From assembly GCF_905147045.1 (NCBI RefSeq), contig NC_065901.1, positions 6,820,001-6,884,000 on the forward strand: a stretch of 64,000 bases of DNA. Direction: 5' to 3'. The stretch comes from Nymphalis io (lineage: Eukaryota > Arthropoda > Insecta > Lepidoptera > Nymphalidae). Position numbers and translations under genes: made by a program. This document shows, piece after piece, positions 21,646-33,637 of the stretch. Within the stretch, counting starts at the first letter, position 1; the number at the start of each line of letters is the position of its first letter. Below the pieces are notes generated by a model, which was not told where the DNA came from, did no database searches, and worked only from the letters and a program-made list of their open reading frames with translations.

Positions 21646-22604
21646 ACGAATCAGACCAGATATACACGAATTGCTCAGTAATAATAAATAATAGTAAAAA
21701 GTAATAATTCTGACATTTCATGGTCGAGTCCTACGTTGGAATTTAAGAATATTCTTACAGATTAACTGTTTTTTAGAAAACATATTACATCAAGTAAGCT
21801 CTTTAGCTGGGTAAAGGCAAGCGAACAAGAGGCGCTGTCCCGAGGGTAATAATTTATAAGAACATTTCTGTTACGGCGTGATCCATTAAAGTAACTTGCA
21901 TATTCAATTTAAATAACCTTAAGCTTAAGCTTTTATTATGAACTAACGAAGAACCTTCAATCGAAATGATCAAAAAAACAAACCTCATATTGTGAACACA
22001 AGTTACCTAAATAAATGTTATAGACAGTAAATGCTTCATTGGTATGACAGTTACTGTATATGATAGATTTTTGATTCTATTTCATATTTATTTACTTCTG
22101 CATGAAGCACATACATGAACCCTGAGAAAGTCCTTTGCAAGTTATTATTAAAGTATTTACACTTACACAATTACTTCCTTTAATTAATGTTAATCATTAA
22201 TATCATAAAAACACAGCTACATCATAAGTTAATTTTTATTTATTTTTGCATCTGTTATGTTTTCACGCCTAAGCCACTAAATTAGTTTTGACGAAATTTA
22301 GTATAAAGCAAGCAAGGACATAGGTTACTTCTTTATACACATTTTTATAATGTCATAATTGAATAGACTTAGAATTTAAATTAATAAAATACTTTGTCAA
22401 TTTATCGTTTTTAGTACTCTTCAATTGAATAAAATGTTTCAGATATTACCCATATTTTACTTTTATTTTAAAGTCATTAATATTGCGTATCGTCAGACAA
22501 CTCATTAAATATTTTGATAGCCATTGCATGACAGATTTTAATCACATTCTCATTACCATTTTATATTTAAAACCGCCAATACATTTCTATAAGAACTAAC
22601 TTCA
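21646..22604. other. AT-rich stretch without recognised features
   Basis: About 960 bp. A possible fragment of the repeat seen at 2622 lies near 21,820-21,840 (GCAAGCGAACAAGAGGCGCT). Otherwise nothing is supported. Confidence 0.45.
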
Positions 22605-22608
22605 TATA

Positions 22609-22920
22609 TGTCATAGATTATAAATTAAAACGGGTATACGACGTCACTTATTTAAATAGAATAGCAACACTACACAAGGTGAATGATATCTTATGAGTTA
22701 CTGGTTGTCAGACATAAAGTTGTGAAAATATAAGACGGGTGCCTATTTTATGTACAGCCGAATATCAGTAGCGCGCGTGATCGTTTATCTAGCGACCCCT
22801 TGGTCTCTTGCTGTCAGGACAGCGCCAGTGCCGGACGTGCGCACTGACTGATTTAATAAAATCAACATATTGGACGACAATGGCGGCCATTAAAATGGCA
22901 ATCCATTTGAATCCGCGACA
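22609..22920 (+). repeat. 5' LTR
   Basis: 312 bp, TGTCA to GCGACA. ATTATAAATT near its start could be a TATA box, and ACGACGTCACTT resembles a CRE-type site. TTTAATAAAAT near 22,853 could be the polyadenylation signal. It aligns with the 3' LTR except for a segment of about 26 bp missing here near 22,766 and scattered substitutions. Confidence 0.88.
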
Positions 22921-22940
22921 TCAGAAGTGGAATATGAGTC
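22921..22940 (+). promoter_or_regulatory. Possible primer-binding site
   Basis: The bases right after the 5' LTR are TCAGAAGTGG. From memory, this equals the inner part of a tRNA-Leu-type primer-binding site (TGGTGTCAGAAGTGG). The outer five bases are not present, so the call is tentative. Confidence 0.35.
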
Positions 22941-23497
22941 TCATGTGTTCTGATACGCTTAGCTTCTTGAATTACAGCCGTTGGATATGCAAATTAAATC
23001 GAAGCAGTTATGATTTTTTTATTACGATTGTTTGCGAACAATAAGGAGTATTCAAAGCTGACTTCCAATCTTCGCTAGTCGGAGTGGCACTCGAAGAAGA
23101 AGACGATTTATTTTACTAGCCTACGAAAATATTATAATTTAGCGAATGCAGATAATGTATGGTAACGTATTATAAGATAAAATAGATCTGGTGAGTACGT
23201 TCCAATTTGTTTAAAAGCGATAGACACTGTGTCTTACTGTATGTCATACTTTATAAGTTTCCTAGTAAGTCCACAAGTTAGCTTGTACCTACATTGCGAT
23301 AATTTATTTATTAAGATACCCTGCTTTTTGGATTATTAATTAACCCTGATCTTGCGCAATAATAGCTAAGAAACATGCCTAATACAGCCGTAAGCGTAGA
23401 AAAGGTAAAAGAAATGAATACTCGCGTGACTCACGTTCCAAAAATCGATTAACGTCAATGGAGGAATAAACCGTTTACCTCTACGAGGGACGTTGCC

Positions 23498-23725
23498 GTG
23501 ACAGTGGATAGTGATTGTGACTATGGTGGATCATCGGGACTTTGCGGCGTTGTCTCGTCAGGGCGTTCCGTGAGTGCTGCCACGAAACACGGTGCTGGTG
23601 CGACCGGTGTCATTGATGCGATACGATCTATCAATACTACGGTGAGATCCAACCAATGTTTCAATTCCAACTTCGACCCTAGCATAAAAATTTTATGTGA
23701 GCAGGTAGATCGCGCTAAAATTTGA
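23498..23725 (+). pseudogene. Possible gag N-terminal fragment
   Basis: A 75-codon frame opening with GTG, about 580 bp after the 5' LTR. Its end reads NSNFDPSIKILCEQVDRAKI. This resembles the FDPS-x-W-EEVDRAK segment I associate with the start of the capsid region in some insect Ty3/gypsy-like gag proteins, with the central tryptophan stretch missing. No zinc knuckle or downstream continuation follows. The position inside the LTR element supports the idea, but the match is short. It may instead be a chance frame. Confidence 0.35.
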
Positions 23726-24372
23726 AGCCAATAGTGATATTGAGTGTTTGCCTCGCATTTGTAATTGTTTGAACACGACCCGTGTAGAACCCTAGCAATT
23801 AACCTTGATTGGTCGGATTGATATTGGCATTATAGTGATAAAGTATGTAATACTATTGTATGATAATTAATCTAGCAAAGTTGCGTGTACAAGAAATACT
23901 ACTTATTTAATTTAATATTACATATATATATTATGCTATATAGCATTTTGTTTAAAGCGTGGTTATTTAACAACAGTAAGAGTGTGTACAGATATGTGTG
24001 CCTGGCACAAAGAGTGGTGTCCCGAAGCGTGTATTGCGCTCTTCGATTGAGAGTATAAGGAAAAGACTGTACTAGCCCTACAAATCAGTTTGTAGCGTTG
24101 GCGGTTAGTCAAGTCGCTCTTAGTGGAAAATTTTCATTAGCCACTGCTAACGAATAAATATTGTGTCCCAAGATGTCCAAATATTTGACAAGTCGCTCCA
24201 GACTTCAATAGATGCGGGTTTCTCTATTAAATAAACGAAGTGCCTTTTTAGCAACCAATATAGAAGTCTTAAGTTGCACTATCAGTCTAGGTCAGGTACA
24301 GCCGAACAATTAGAAAAGTAGGATCCATAATGGATTAGTTTTATTTAATTACGGAGCAAATTTATCGATTAA
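23726..24372 (+). other. Internal region of the LTR element, unassigned
   Basis: About 650 bp after the possible gag fragment with no recognisable domain. It carries the CACAAAGAGTGGTGTCCCGA region and AT-rich DNA. Confidence 0.45.
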
Positions 24373-24440
24373 CTAGCTGTGCCCGTGGTTTTACCCGCGT
24401 GTAACTTGAAGAGATCACTATTATCATACTATTATTAATT
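24373..24440 (+). repeat. End of an unnamed interspersed repeat
   Basis: CTAGCTGTGCCCGTGGTTTT then ACCCGCGTGTAACTTGAAGAG. A sister copy begins at 56,150 (CTAGCTGTGCCCGCAG, then ACCCGCAT). I recall this start from many arthropod repeats but cannot name the family or its far end here. Confidence 0.5.
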
Positions 24441-24684
24441 TTTGTTTGTATTTAATTTAGACTTTTAAAGGGAAAAAAACATGGAATATGAGTATTTTCG
24501 AACAATCTACTCAACTACCCGTTTTAATAATATATTCTTGCAATAAATATTTGACATTATTTATCAATTTTATAAGTATTATTTCAATGAAGAATTATAA
24601 TGTAATGTAATACCTTGTAATTAAGTTGTAATTAAGTTGCTGCATGATGTTACTATTATGACCGTCAAAGTACAAAATCAGCAA

Positions 24685-25612
24685 TCTGACCCTATGTTAA
24701 TGCATCGAGGAGTGTGACAAGGTGACTTCATTTCTCCAACATTGTTCACTAATGCATTAGAGGATACGTTCAAGACGCTACTCTGAGAATGGCGAGGCAT
24801 AAAAATAAACAGTACCTTTCACACTTGAGATTTGCAGACGATATCGTCATCGTGGTAGAAACCGTGCAGGACATGCAGTATATGCTGAGCATAATGGCTG
24901 ATTCTTCTGTTCGAATTGGTCTCCAGATGAACTTGGACAAAACCAAGATAATGTTTAATGAATACGTCAACCCAGTACTGATCACTCTTAACGGAGTTCC
25001 TCTCGAAGTTGTTCAGGAGTATGTATACCTTGGGTAAACTTTGTAGTTGGGTCGAAACAACCTTAAGAAGTGAGTACGTAGAAGAATACAGCTGGGTTGG
25101 GCAGCGGAAAGGAAACCTGGTCAAGTCTTTTCGTAATAAATACCGCAATGCTTAAAGACTTCAACAAGTGCGTCTTACCGGTTATGACTTACAAAGCTGA
25201 GACGTAGACACAGAAAGTGCGTTTGGTCCACCATTTTAAGGTCGCTCAGTGAGCTGCGGAGAGGGCTATGCTCGAAGTTTCTCTGGAAGATCGAATCCCA
25301 AATGTGGTGATCTGACATAGAACCAAGGTTGTTGACCTGGCCCAAAGGATTAGTAAGCTGAAGTGGCAGTGGGCTGGACCCATATGTCGTAGAACACAAT
25401 GTCGACAACCGTTGGAGTAGACGTGTTCTGGAGTGGAGACCATGCCTTGGCAAACGTATCGTGGGACGCCCACTGGCTAGGTGGAGTGACAATATACACA
25501 AAATGGATGGCAGTGGATGGAGACTGAGAGCTGAAGATGGAGCTCAGTGGCGTGCCATTGGAGAGGCCTATGTCCAACAGTGGACGACGAAGGGTTGATG
25601 ATGATGCTGAAG
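24685..25612 (+). pseudogene. RTE-type LINE reverse-transcriptase 3' fragment
   Basis: The readable order is GV-stop-QGDFISPTLF (a stop replaces Arg in the GVRQGD motif), then LRFADDIVIV with the catalytic Asp pair at about 24,834-24,842. Next come GLQMNLDKTKIM, ITLNGVPLEVVQEYVYLG, a frame change, TYGAETWT-like sequence, KWQWAGPICR and GEAYVQQWT-like ends, before a short ATGATGATG tail. Endonuclease and N-terminal RT are missing, and several frameshifts and stops are present. It lies inside the LTR element and is probably a nested insertion. The 3' hallmark also occurs at 54,955-55,085. Confidence 0.85.
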
Positions 25613-26308
25613 GTTAACTATAATCTTTTGTCATAGACATATAGCAAAACCAAAATTTTAATGTTATGCCTTAGTACATGAGCTTAACAATTTGTAATCC
25701 ATATGTCAACTTATGTTTTATGTTTGTGTGTTTAAATAAATTATTATTATTATTACATTTACGCTTGTGCGAGTTAACCAATTTATATCAGAATAAGCTG
25801 AACTCTATTTAATATGATTGATCGTATAGATCTGAGTTCAATTTGCATTGGCATGAGGAGTTTGGAGTTAGCAATTGCATGGAATAAATGTTCGACGTGA
25901 CTTTATATTGACATAGCTTTATTATTTGTAAATCAATTGAAACGAAACAAAGTGAAGTTACAATACATTGTAAGAAATCTCACTCAAATCCTTTAAGTCG
26001 TATCTAGGATTGTCGTGCACAAATGTACAGACAAACAATCTAACGGACAAAATTCTAACAATCATTGTTTTGGGTTCTATCTTTCATTTACTCATATGTC
26101 TAACATGTACAGCCGACAAACGGTTGCAGATTCATTGTATGTATAGATTTGGTGTGCTGATTAGTAATTTGAATTGAATCTCTGTCTAGAATTGAACGAC
26201 CATTGTTTTGAATTGAAACGAGAATTATTTTATTTTGTTAAACGTAATCTTGTGTTAATAAAAATACTTCTGTTCGCCATTGATTGATTTAATGTTTTTT
26301 TTTTAACT
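25613..26308 (+). other. Unassigned internal region of the LTR element
   Basis: It opens with sequence ending AAATAAATTATTATTATTAT near 25,740, which may be the tail of the nested LINE. Then follow about 550 bp without a domain or known repeat, up to the dyad array. Confidence 0.4.
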
Positions 26309-26935
26309 GAAAGCTGTTATGCTTTGTTCAAGAATGGATTGAAAGCATTATCGCTTTGTCCTAGTGGTTCGATGAAAGCTGTTACCCTTTGTCGAAGGAT
26401 AGATTGAAAGCATTATCGTTTTATCCTAGTGGTTCGATGAAAACTGTTACGTTTCGTCAAAGGATGGATTAAAAGCATTGTCGCTTTGTCCTAGTAGTTG
26501 GATGAAAGCTCCTGCACTTTGTCGAAGGATGGATTGAAAGCATTATCGCTTTGTCTTAGTGATTCAATGAAAGCTGTTACGCTTTGTCGAAGGATGGATT
26601 GAAAGCATTATCGCTTTGCCCTAGTGGTTCGTTGAAAGCTGTTACGCTTTGTTGAAAGATGGATTGAAAGCCTTACCACTTTATCCTGATGATCTGCTGA
26701 AAGCTACCACGTTTTGCAGTAAGGTTAGGCTCAAATGTGTCTTGACCCAAGGTTGATGCTGAAAGCTGTAATGCTTTGCAATGTGTTCCAAGTGCAGCTT
26801 CTGAGCAATGCTGAAAGCCCGAACGTTTTGCTATACGCTAGAGCTGTAACGTGCTGAAAGCCTTTACGCTTTGCTTTGCAAGAGGTTGAAAGCTGTCTGT
26901 GAACGCTTTGCCTGTGTGCATACCATGCGCTATGC
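26309..26935 (+). repeat. 65-bp-period array of AAAGC-N6-GCTTT dyads
   Basis: Units start at 26,309, 26,374, 26,439, 26,504, 26,569, 26,634 and 26,699: exactly 65 bp each for six steps, then 62 and increasingly irregular. Each unit has two half-units about 32-33 bp apart, each carrying an interrupted dyad (for example AAAGCTGTTACGCTTT and AAAGCATTATCGCTTT). I count about 17 half-units, nine with perfect AAAGC-N6-GCTTT. The array ends about 60 bp before the 3' LTR. No open frame is conserved across it, so it looks non-coding. Confidence 0.93.
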
Positions 26936-26997
26936 CATTTAGGCTGGACGTGACGTCGAGAAGCAACGCGAGAGCGTGTTGAGGATCAGAATGGCCG

Positions 26998-27335
26998 TGT
27001 CAGAGATTATAAATTTAAGCGGGTATACGACGTCACTTATTTTAATATAATAGCAACACCCCACAAGGTGATTGACATCTTATGGTTTACTGGTCGGTTG
27101 TCAGTCATCAAGTTGTGAAAAAATAAACGGGTGCCTATTTTATCGTACAGCCGAATAATAGAAATATAAAATATAATGGTGTATCTGTCAGTAGCGCGTG
27201 TGATCGTTTGTCTAGCGACCCCTTGGTCTCTTGCTGTCAGGACAGCACCAGCGCCTGACTGACTGATTTAATAAAATAAATATATTTGACGACAATGGCG
27301 GTCATTAAAATGGCAATCCATTTGAATCCGCGACA
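26998..27335 (+). repeat. 3' LTR
   Basis: 338 bp, TGTCAGAG to GCGACA, followed by the TATA target duplication. Compared with the 5' LTR it has an extra AT-rich segment near 27,155-27,185, lacks about ten bases around the GCGCAC block, and has scattered substitutions. The copy is therefore not recent. Confidence 0.88.
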
Positions 27336-27339
27336 TATA

Positions 27340-27888
27340 AATTTCGTGAAATTTAAAAACCGGCTCATGATGTTACTCTGTATCTCCTTCTTTATCTCTG
27401 GTTCGTGTATCTTTTGTTATTTATTATTGTCAATATCAAACTATTATGTAAAATAAAAATCAAACCTCACCATAAAACACAACTTAATTGCGCGATGTCA
27501 GGCATTTGCGATATTTACAATAATATTCATACCATTTAAAGAATACATGTTTGAAAATAACACCTCGATTTGAAAATTTTCACAAGTCAAACATGAAGTG
27601 AGTGTTTACAGAATAGCACTGCTGGTCACGGAAAGCAAATTATTTGTATCCTACAAATGTCAACGTCAGGATCTGTCTGAGAAGTCCGTTAGTTTTGTCA
27701 TGAAGTTGTCAAGTTTGTTGAATGGTTAACAAATATACATTACAAGAACATGAAACTCCGAATCTCAGCCACTTATATAATAATATTATATACTAAAAGC
27801 TTCTGCGACACGCATTACATGTTATGATATAAGTTTTATGTATATAAGTTGAGTAGTTTTTTTTTTAATAAATAGGAAATATAAATAA
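27340..27888. other. AT-rich flank of the LTR element
   Basis: About 550 bp with no recognised feature. Confidence 0.5.
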
Positions 27889-27894
27889 TAAATT

Positions 27895-28015
27895 GTGTAT
27901 CCCAAGTTTAATGGCGCATTGTTGCTGTAAGGAATGGTTGATATTTCTAACGGCACCAAAGTCTATAGACGGTAATGACCACTTACCATCAGGTACCTAA
28001 TCTGCCCGTTCAAAT
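27895..28015 (+). repeat. SINE A 3' fragment
   Basis: GTATCCCAAGTTTAATGGCG, CATTGTTGCTGTAAG and GACCACTTACCATCAGG blocks in SINE A order. Only the second half is present. Confidence 0.72.
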
Positions 28016-29280
28016 ATATGTAATATATATACATAAAAAACATATATGAAAAAAGTTCATGTAATCATACAAGATTATTCATTTTGTAGAATTTTCAAGT
28101 TCAAATAATTATACGAAGTAGGTTTTATAACTGCTGGTTTACACTTAAAACGACACTGCTACTTGTATTTTTTTTCAATTCAAAATAAATTATCAAAAAT
28201 ATACTTTATTCACGTAATCATCTCTTACTTGTTTGAATGGTTATTTTACAACATAAATCAAATTTCAGCTACCACCTGTTCGAAATGTAGATTCAATCAA
28301 ATAGAACCTGTAACATCAGAAACGCAGTAAAAACACACACATGTAATAATTTAATAATTTTTATCATCTTTTATTTTATTTTTTCGTACAAGATGGTACG
28401 GAATAATCTTCAGCATACAACTAATAATAATGTAGTTAAAAATGTGTGTCATGTAATAAATTTATCAAAAAGCGAATGTAAGCTAAAATGTTTTTTTTTT
28501 TAACATATCGTAATAAAACTGACTTTCACGCGGACTAAATTGCGGGCACGAGCTAGTTTATTGATATTCTTTTACTATTAGCGTTTTCATTAGTTAATGG
28601 TAACATTACGGCTCGAGAGCTAAAGGCCTGGTATAGCTTTCAAATTAATTTATCTTGTAAAATGTCGATTCAAAAGTGTTTACTTGTGGTTTGGATGGAC
28701 TGATAATATATTTATTTAACTAATTTAATGAATGCTTGTTTGTTTGTTATGCTTAAATACTTAACCGATCATGAATATTTGTATACAGTTTGTATGTCTG
28801 GGGTATTCACACCCTTCATACGCGGGTGAAGCCGCGAACGGAATCTAAGAAACTATATTTTTAGTTTGATTTGACAAGATCATTACTAACATCTCGTTTT
28901 TAAAGAATGAAAAAAAATTATTATAATTTTATATACTATAAGAGAAATAAGAGTTTTGTAAATAGTTGCTAGGGTAGTAACTATATAAATAAACTACATT
29001 TTGAGCTAAAACATCTATTGACGCACCCTGGGAATTAGACAACTCGTTTGCCGTGGCAAACGGTATTACATTCTCATATGCTGTCATGCCCTCTTTTCAC
29101 CAATGCCCTCGACTTGCGTATACTATGTACTTCGTTGCTATATCATTATTATAATATGTATTTGTATTTTTTTAAAGTACAAAATAAAGTGAAATAAAAA
29201 AGTTTGTATTGGTTTTCGTACGAGCATTTGAGTGATTCGAATGTTTCTATATATATCTATAATCAACAATAGGAATGAAA
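28016..29280. other. AT-rich stretch with two degenerate repeat ends
   Basis: Near 28,525-28,556, the complement of GCTCGTGCCCGCAATTTAG, and near 28,818-28,845, ACGCGGGTGAAGCCGCGAAC, resemble the CTAGCTGTGCCCGC-type repeat end seen at 24,373. Nothing else is supported. Confidence 0.45.
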
Positions 29281-29847
29281 TGTACGATAATAGGAAGCGC
29301 TCGTCGCAATGGCTAAACCCTGAAGACCCAGCCAAATCATGCCATTAACGAAAATTGTGCGCCTGCATCGTTTACTACAGCTAAACTAAAATCTGGCCAA
29401 ACGATTACGGCAGATATCTATTGTCAGCAACTGCAAACCATGAAGGAAGACTTAGCTAAACAACCGAGATTGGTCAATCGCTCTAGGCCACTGCTGCTTC
29501 ACGACAACGCAAGACCACACACTGCACAACAAACAACCACTAAGTTAGATGAGCTACAATTGGAATGTCTGCGACATCCACAGTACTCCCCAGACCTTTC
29601 TCCGATAGATTACCATTTTTTCCGCAATTTGGACAACTTCTAACAAAGAAAAAATTCAACCCCGATGCCGCAGTCCAAACCACCTTCAAAGAGTTTATTG
29701 ATTCTCGCCCCTATGGTTTTTTTTAGTAAAGGGATCAATGAACTACCTATGAGATGCCAAAAGTACATAGATAGCAACGGTGCATACTTTGATTAATTAA
29801 ATATATTTTATCCCCTAAAAACGCCAATTTCATATGTAAGGACCTAA
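29281..29847 (+). mobile_element. Mariner element, 5'-truncated
   Basis: It starts mid-transposase at GTACGATAATAGGAAGCGC and runs to the 3' terminal repeat (CCAATTTCATATGTAAGG, then ACCTAA at 29,847) with flanking TA. The first half of the element and the 5' terminal repeat are missing. Confidence 0.88.
29282..29796 (+). pseudogene. Mariner transposase, C-terminal half, broken
   Basis: The catalytic Asp of LLHDNARPH and the last Asp of SPDLSPIDYHFF are separated by 34 residues, the DD34D spacing of mariner transposases. The best frame is 29,440-29,643. Before it, a segment reading YDNRKRSSQWL-P-DPAKSC is followed by a stop, and about 20 residues of the usual KxVLVTVWW region are deleted. 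After it there is a stop at NLDNF, then two frame changes through FKEFIDSRPYGFF and SKGINELPMRC to GAYFD and a stop. The first catalytic Asp lies in the missing part. It is non-functional. Confidence 0.88.
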
Positions 29848-29849
29848 TA

Positions 29850-32800
29850 CATACTGTGACATGAGACATGATACTATGAAATTAAACAAAATATACAAAT
29901 CCAGGAGTATCAATGTTATAATTGTTCATTATAATTTTTGTAAATGCATATGTTGTTGAGTCTACATGAAAATCATAATAAATAATAAATCCAGCACAGC
30001 TTTGAATCTAAAGTGATTTTTAAATAATATCTAAAATTAATTCTAACATATTTTCTAACGTTAGCTCAAAATTTTGTTGCTTAACATTGAATAAAATAAA
30101 CACAAGACATTTAGCTTTTTTTGAAGCTAAAAATTATTTCTTTTTAACTTTTGTGTTTACAGCTCCATAATTACTGTTTTAATTGTCAGTTTTATTCATA
30201 AATAAATAAATAATTAAATGTAATAGAAATGTATATAATAAATAAACATGTAATATGAATGTTTTTAATTCTAAGTCGGTAGGTAAAGTAGTAGTAATAT
30301 TTGTCCATTTTCCAAGAAGGTATATGAATTCGACCATTACATTATAAATGCATCACCCACTCATAAAACGTTGTGTTTTGATGAGTAGCTTTTTCTTAAC
30401 AAATTAATTACGCTCAACGTTTTACAATTTATTCGAATGCTAATGATTAATTAAATGAGTTTGTCGTGTCTGACTAATTATTAATTTATTCATTAGTCTG
30501 ATTCTGACAACTGAAGAGAATTCTTGATATTGGATAATAATTCTCTTTACCCCCGTTGTATGTTGTTTATCGAATAAATATAATATTTATTCGTAACAAC
30601 CTTTAAAAGTCCCACTAACGGGCTAAAACAATATCTTGCGCAAGAGGACTTTTTCTTCTATATATTATAGGTAAATACAACATACGATGAAGTTTCTCTG
30701 CACCTGCATATTAAAGTAAAATTAGTTTAATATATCCTGAAGCTAAAGTATATGAATACATTTTAATAACGTCACATTTATCGAAATAACTCAAACATAT
30801 TTACTATCTTTCTGTAGGAAAGTAGCCTCATTTTACAAAATCATTTACTACTTAATGATTTATATATTTATATAATATAGCATAAAATTATGAATAAAAC
30901 GTCAAAAAAAAGTTTTTGATAATCCATACATATACACAAATTCTCGTATTGTCAAAATATCTCATAACGCGAGATACTAAATCAGGAATGTAAAATTGGT
31001 CAATTAATTCTTGCTAATTGCTTTATGACAGGCTGTATTAAATTGTCCATTACGAAGAGCATAATATTTTGATTTGAGAATATTTAAATTAATATAATTA
31101 AGAACACGTGACGTTCATATCTAATCAAAAGCGAAGTTTGATATAAAAGCTGAAGTTGGAAATAAAATTAAACATAGAAGCAGAGATGGTTCATTACTTA
31201 GAAAAGATGATTGTTTAAAGATGATTGCAGATTCAAACGGTCGGGTGCTTATAATTCATTCTCTCTTATAAAGGAAATCATCGTGAGGAAACCTACTTTT
31301 GTCATAACAATGTAACGGAAGACAATCCACCTGAATCATTGGTTGATAATCATTGGTCCATCGTTTGTAACTGTTTCTTTTAATATAATCGATTTTATTT
31401 TGGCAAAACGTAATTTTGTTTTCCTTAATTGTGACCATTAGTATTTATACTTTAACTTAAGTCATATCATTGTTAATTGTATTCGTTGTTTTAGCATTAA
31501 ATACTATACTATAGTACGACTATTTTGAGGTTCAACATTTTATCAATCCATCTAAGAGTTTCAATCAAAATTTTCTGTACGGATTTAAACTGAATTTTTG
31601 TTGTCGTTCAGCTTAGTGTCCTTCGAGCGAATTGCGGTTTTATTCAAAGCGGTTCATTACTTTTCGAATAGCAAAAAAATATGTTCCGTTACTCGAACGC
31701 TCGTACGAATTTACATTTATAAAGACTGTTAGGAAAGCTTTTAAATGTAATAGTAATATTCCTTTTTGGTTGTAACCGAGCATAAAGTCCTAAGCATTGT
31801 TCTGAATTGCTTTTTATGCAATAATATATTACTGATTAAGTAACATACAAGACTACTACAAAACAAGCTCCGATTCATGAATTGCAGACATACATACTGA
31901 AACAACATGGCATATATGACGATATATACATATAAAATGGTGACGCAACGAAGAAATTATACAATTACATCTAAGAAAATACATGGTCAAAGGATTATTA
32001 AAAAATAGAAAAAAATCTCTAAAATCTAAAACTTAACTTAAGTTCATACAACGAGAGAGAAGAATTATTTGTATTACATTCACGACAACGTCGCTATAAC
32101 AATGACAATGAGTACCAGAGGCAAGGCATAAAACATGTGTACGTGATCCACACTTCGTCAGTGGATCTATTTTTACACCGAAATTGGAAATATCCGAGCG
32201 GAGGATCAGGGTGACATGTGATCGGCCTCGCAAATTGTTATTTGTTGTTTGAAAAGGGAAAATAACAAAGTCCTTTTGAGTTTGTGAGTTACATTGAGTT
32301 TTGTGAATATTTTATACGGTGGTAAAGCAGCAGTTTTATTGTGCTAGTAGCTGTATCTATATCAAACTATTCTCGTTTTTTTCTTTCATTTGTATTGCTG
32401 ATTGGTTAATATTTTATTAAATCAGTAAGAAATTTATAATTTCTTTGAGCGCCTAATCATAACCAGATACTTCAAATAAATTTATCGTTATAAATTTTTC
32501 GCCTGCCTCTTAGGATAGACCACGCTAATTGACTCCAAGCAAAACTCCCCTTATTTATTACAAAAGCTATGGTAATAACCAAAGAAATTCGCTCCAAGGC
32601 TTTCCGTCGATATTTTGAGAACTCACTTACATCAGAAGTTTAATTGAGTTCGGTGGGTTCAAATAAGTATTAATTTATTTGTAAAGGATTTTAAATTGAC
32701 CTTGTACCCTTAAATTGTTTTTTTAATTAAAAGTTTTAAACAAATATTTATAAACAACTTATAAAACATTAACAGGTTTCAAAATAAATAAAATGTAAAG

Positions 32801-32880
32801 AATTAATTACGCTGTGAAGTTTATATAAGTCTAATAAACGAATCGAACTATCAGAATGTTTACACTTACGGGAACAATAT
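29850..32880. other. Long AT-rich stretch with tiny SINE fragments
   Basis: About 3 kb. A short SINE A-like block is at about 30,345-30,385 (GCATCACCCACTCATAAAAC). SINE B-like blocks are at about 30,605-30,650 (AGTCCCACTAACGGGC) and 31,276-31,300 (CATCGTGAGGAAACCTAC). No gene is seen. Confidence 0.5.
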
Positions 32881-32939
32881 TAGTTTCTGTTTATATATGT
32901 ACACACATATTATGTGTGTACATATATAAACAGAAACTA
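32881..32939. repeat. Perfect 59-bp hairpin
   Basis: Arms of 29 bp (TAGTTTCTGTTTATATATGT, then ACACACATA, and the exact complement) are separated by one base. There is no mismatch. The tiny loop and full complementarity do not fit a microRNA precursor. Confidence 0.95.
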
Positions 32940-33179
32940 TAATGTATGTATAATCGATAACTATTTAATTATTGTGGTTATTGATTTTCTGAATACAACC
33001 AATGTCGTCGATGTTGTATTTTTATTAGTTTGAGAAAAATTATTAAATATATATATGTCAATGGATGTGGCCCTTTTTTTCCTATGAAAGTAAAAAAAAA
33101 TCAAATCTGTTTATATATTTTAAGTTGAGTTACCCTTGTATTTACATTAGATTGCTTTGTTAAAGTCTGCAAATTTCAT

Positions 33180-33320
33180 ATACTACTGGACAAAAGCCTC
33201 CTGTCCTCTTGAGGAGAGATTCTTCTGGAATGGAGTTCATATCACAATTCTGCTCCAATTGAGATATACACAATAGATATCATGACACAATTTCAACACA
33301 TGAAGATTTCCTTCATTTCA
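33180..33320 (-). repeat. SINE B fragment, reverse, degenerate
   Basis: CTGGACAAAAGCCTCCTGTC, CTCTTGAGGAGA, TCTGCTCCAATTGAGATA and GAAGATTTCCTTCAT follow the order of a reverse SINE B body. Head and tail are lost. Confidence 0.6.
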
Positions 33321-33637
33321 ACATACAACCCAAAAAGGGAAATATAGAAGTGACTTTAAGATAAACATTCTTAGTTTGCACATTGGTACGGTTTAAATTA
33401 CAACAGTCACAACAATTACATAATATAATCTTAATTAGTACATTTCCAATTCCGTTATTGGAAACAACAGATTTCAAGTATGTTTGTTATCTCTATTCCA
33501 ACTATATAAATATAAGTACAGTGCAAATTCGATTCAAGCTTGCTAATGCAGCTTTGTTAACTAGCTTAGGAATCTATTTACTTAAACTCAGCTAAATATC
33601 GTATCGGTAGAAGTTTTTTTTTTGTTATTATACTGAT

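Larger units (their letters stand above)
22609..27335 (+). mobile_element. Non-autonomous LTR retrotransposon
   Basis: Two direct repeats (22,609-22,920 and 26,998-27,335) both start TGTCA and end GCGACA, so they have TG...CA termini. They are flanked outside by TATA at 22,605-22,608 and 27,336-27,339, a 4-bp target duplication of the size common for Ty3/gypsy-type elements. The internal 4.08 kb shows no protease, reverse transcriptase, RNase H or integrase of its own. It has only a possible gag fragment, a nested RTE-type LINE fragment and a long dyad-motif array. It must depend on a relative for mobility and is now interrupted. The superfamily is inferred. Confidence 0.85.

Noticed and set aside
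26309..26935. CRISPR-like array
   Set aside because: Units are contiguous 65-bp degenerate repeats without unique spacers, in an animal genome and inside an LTR element.
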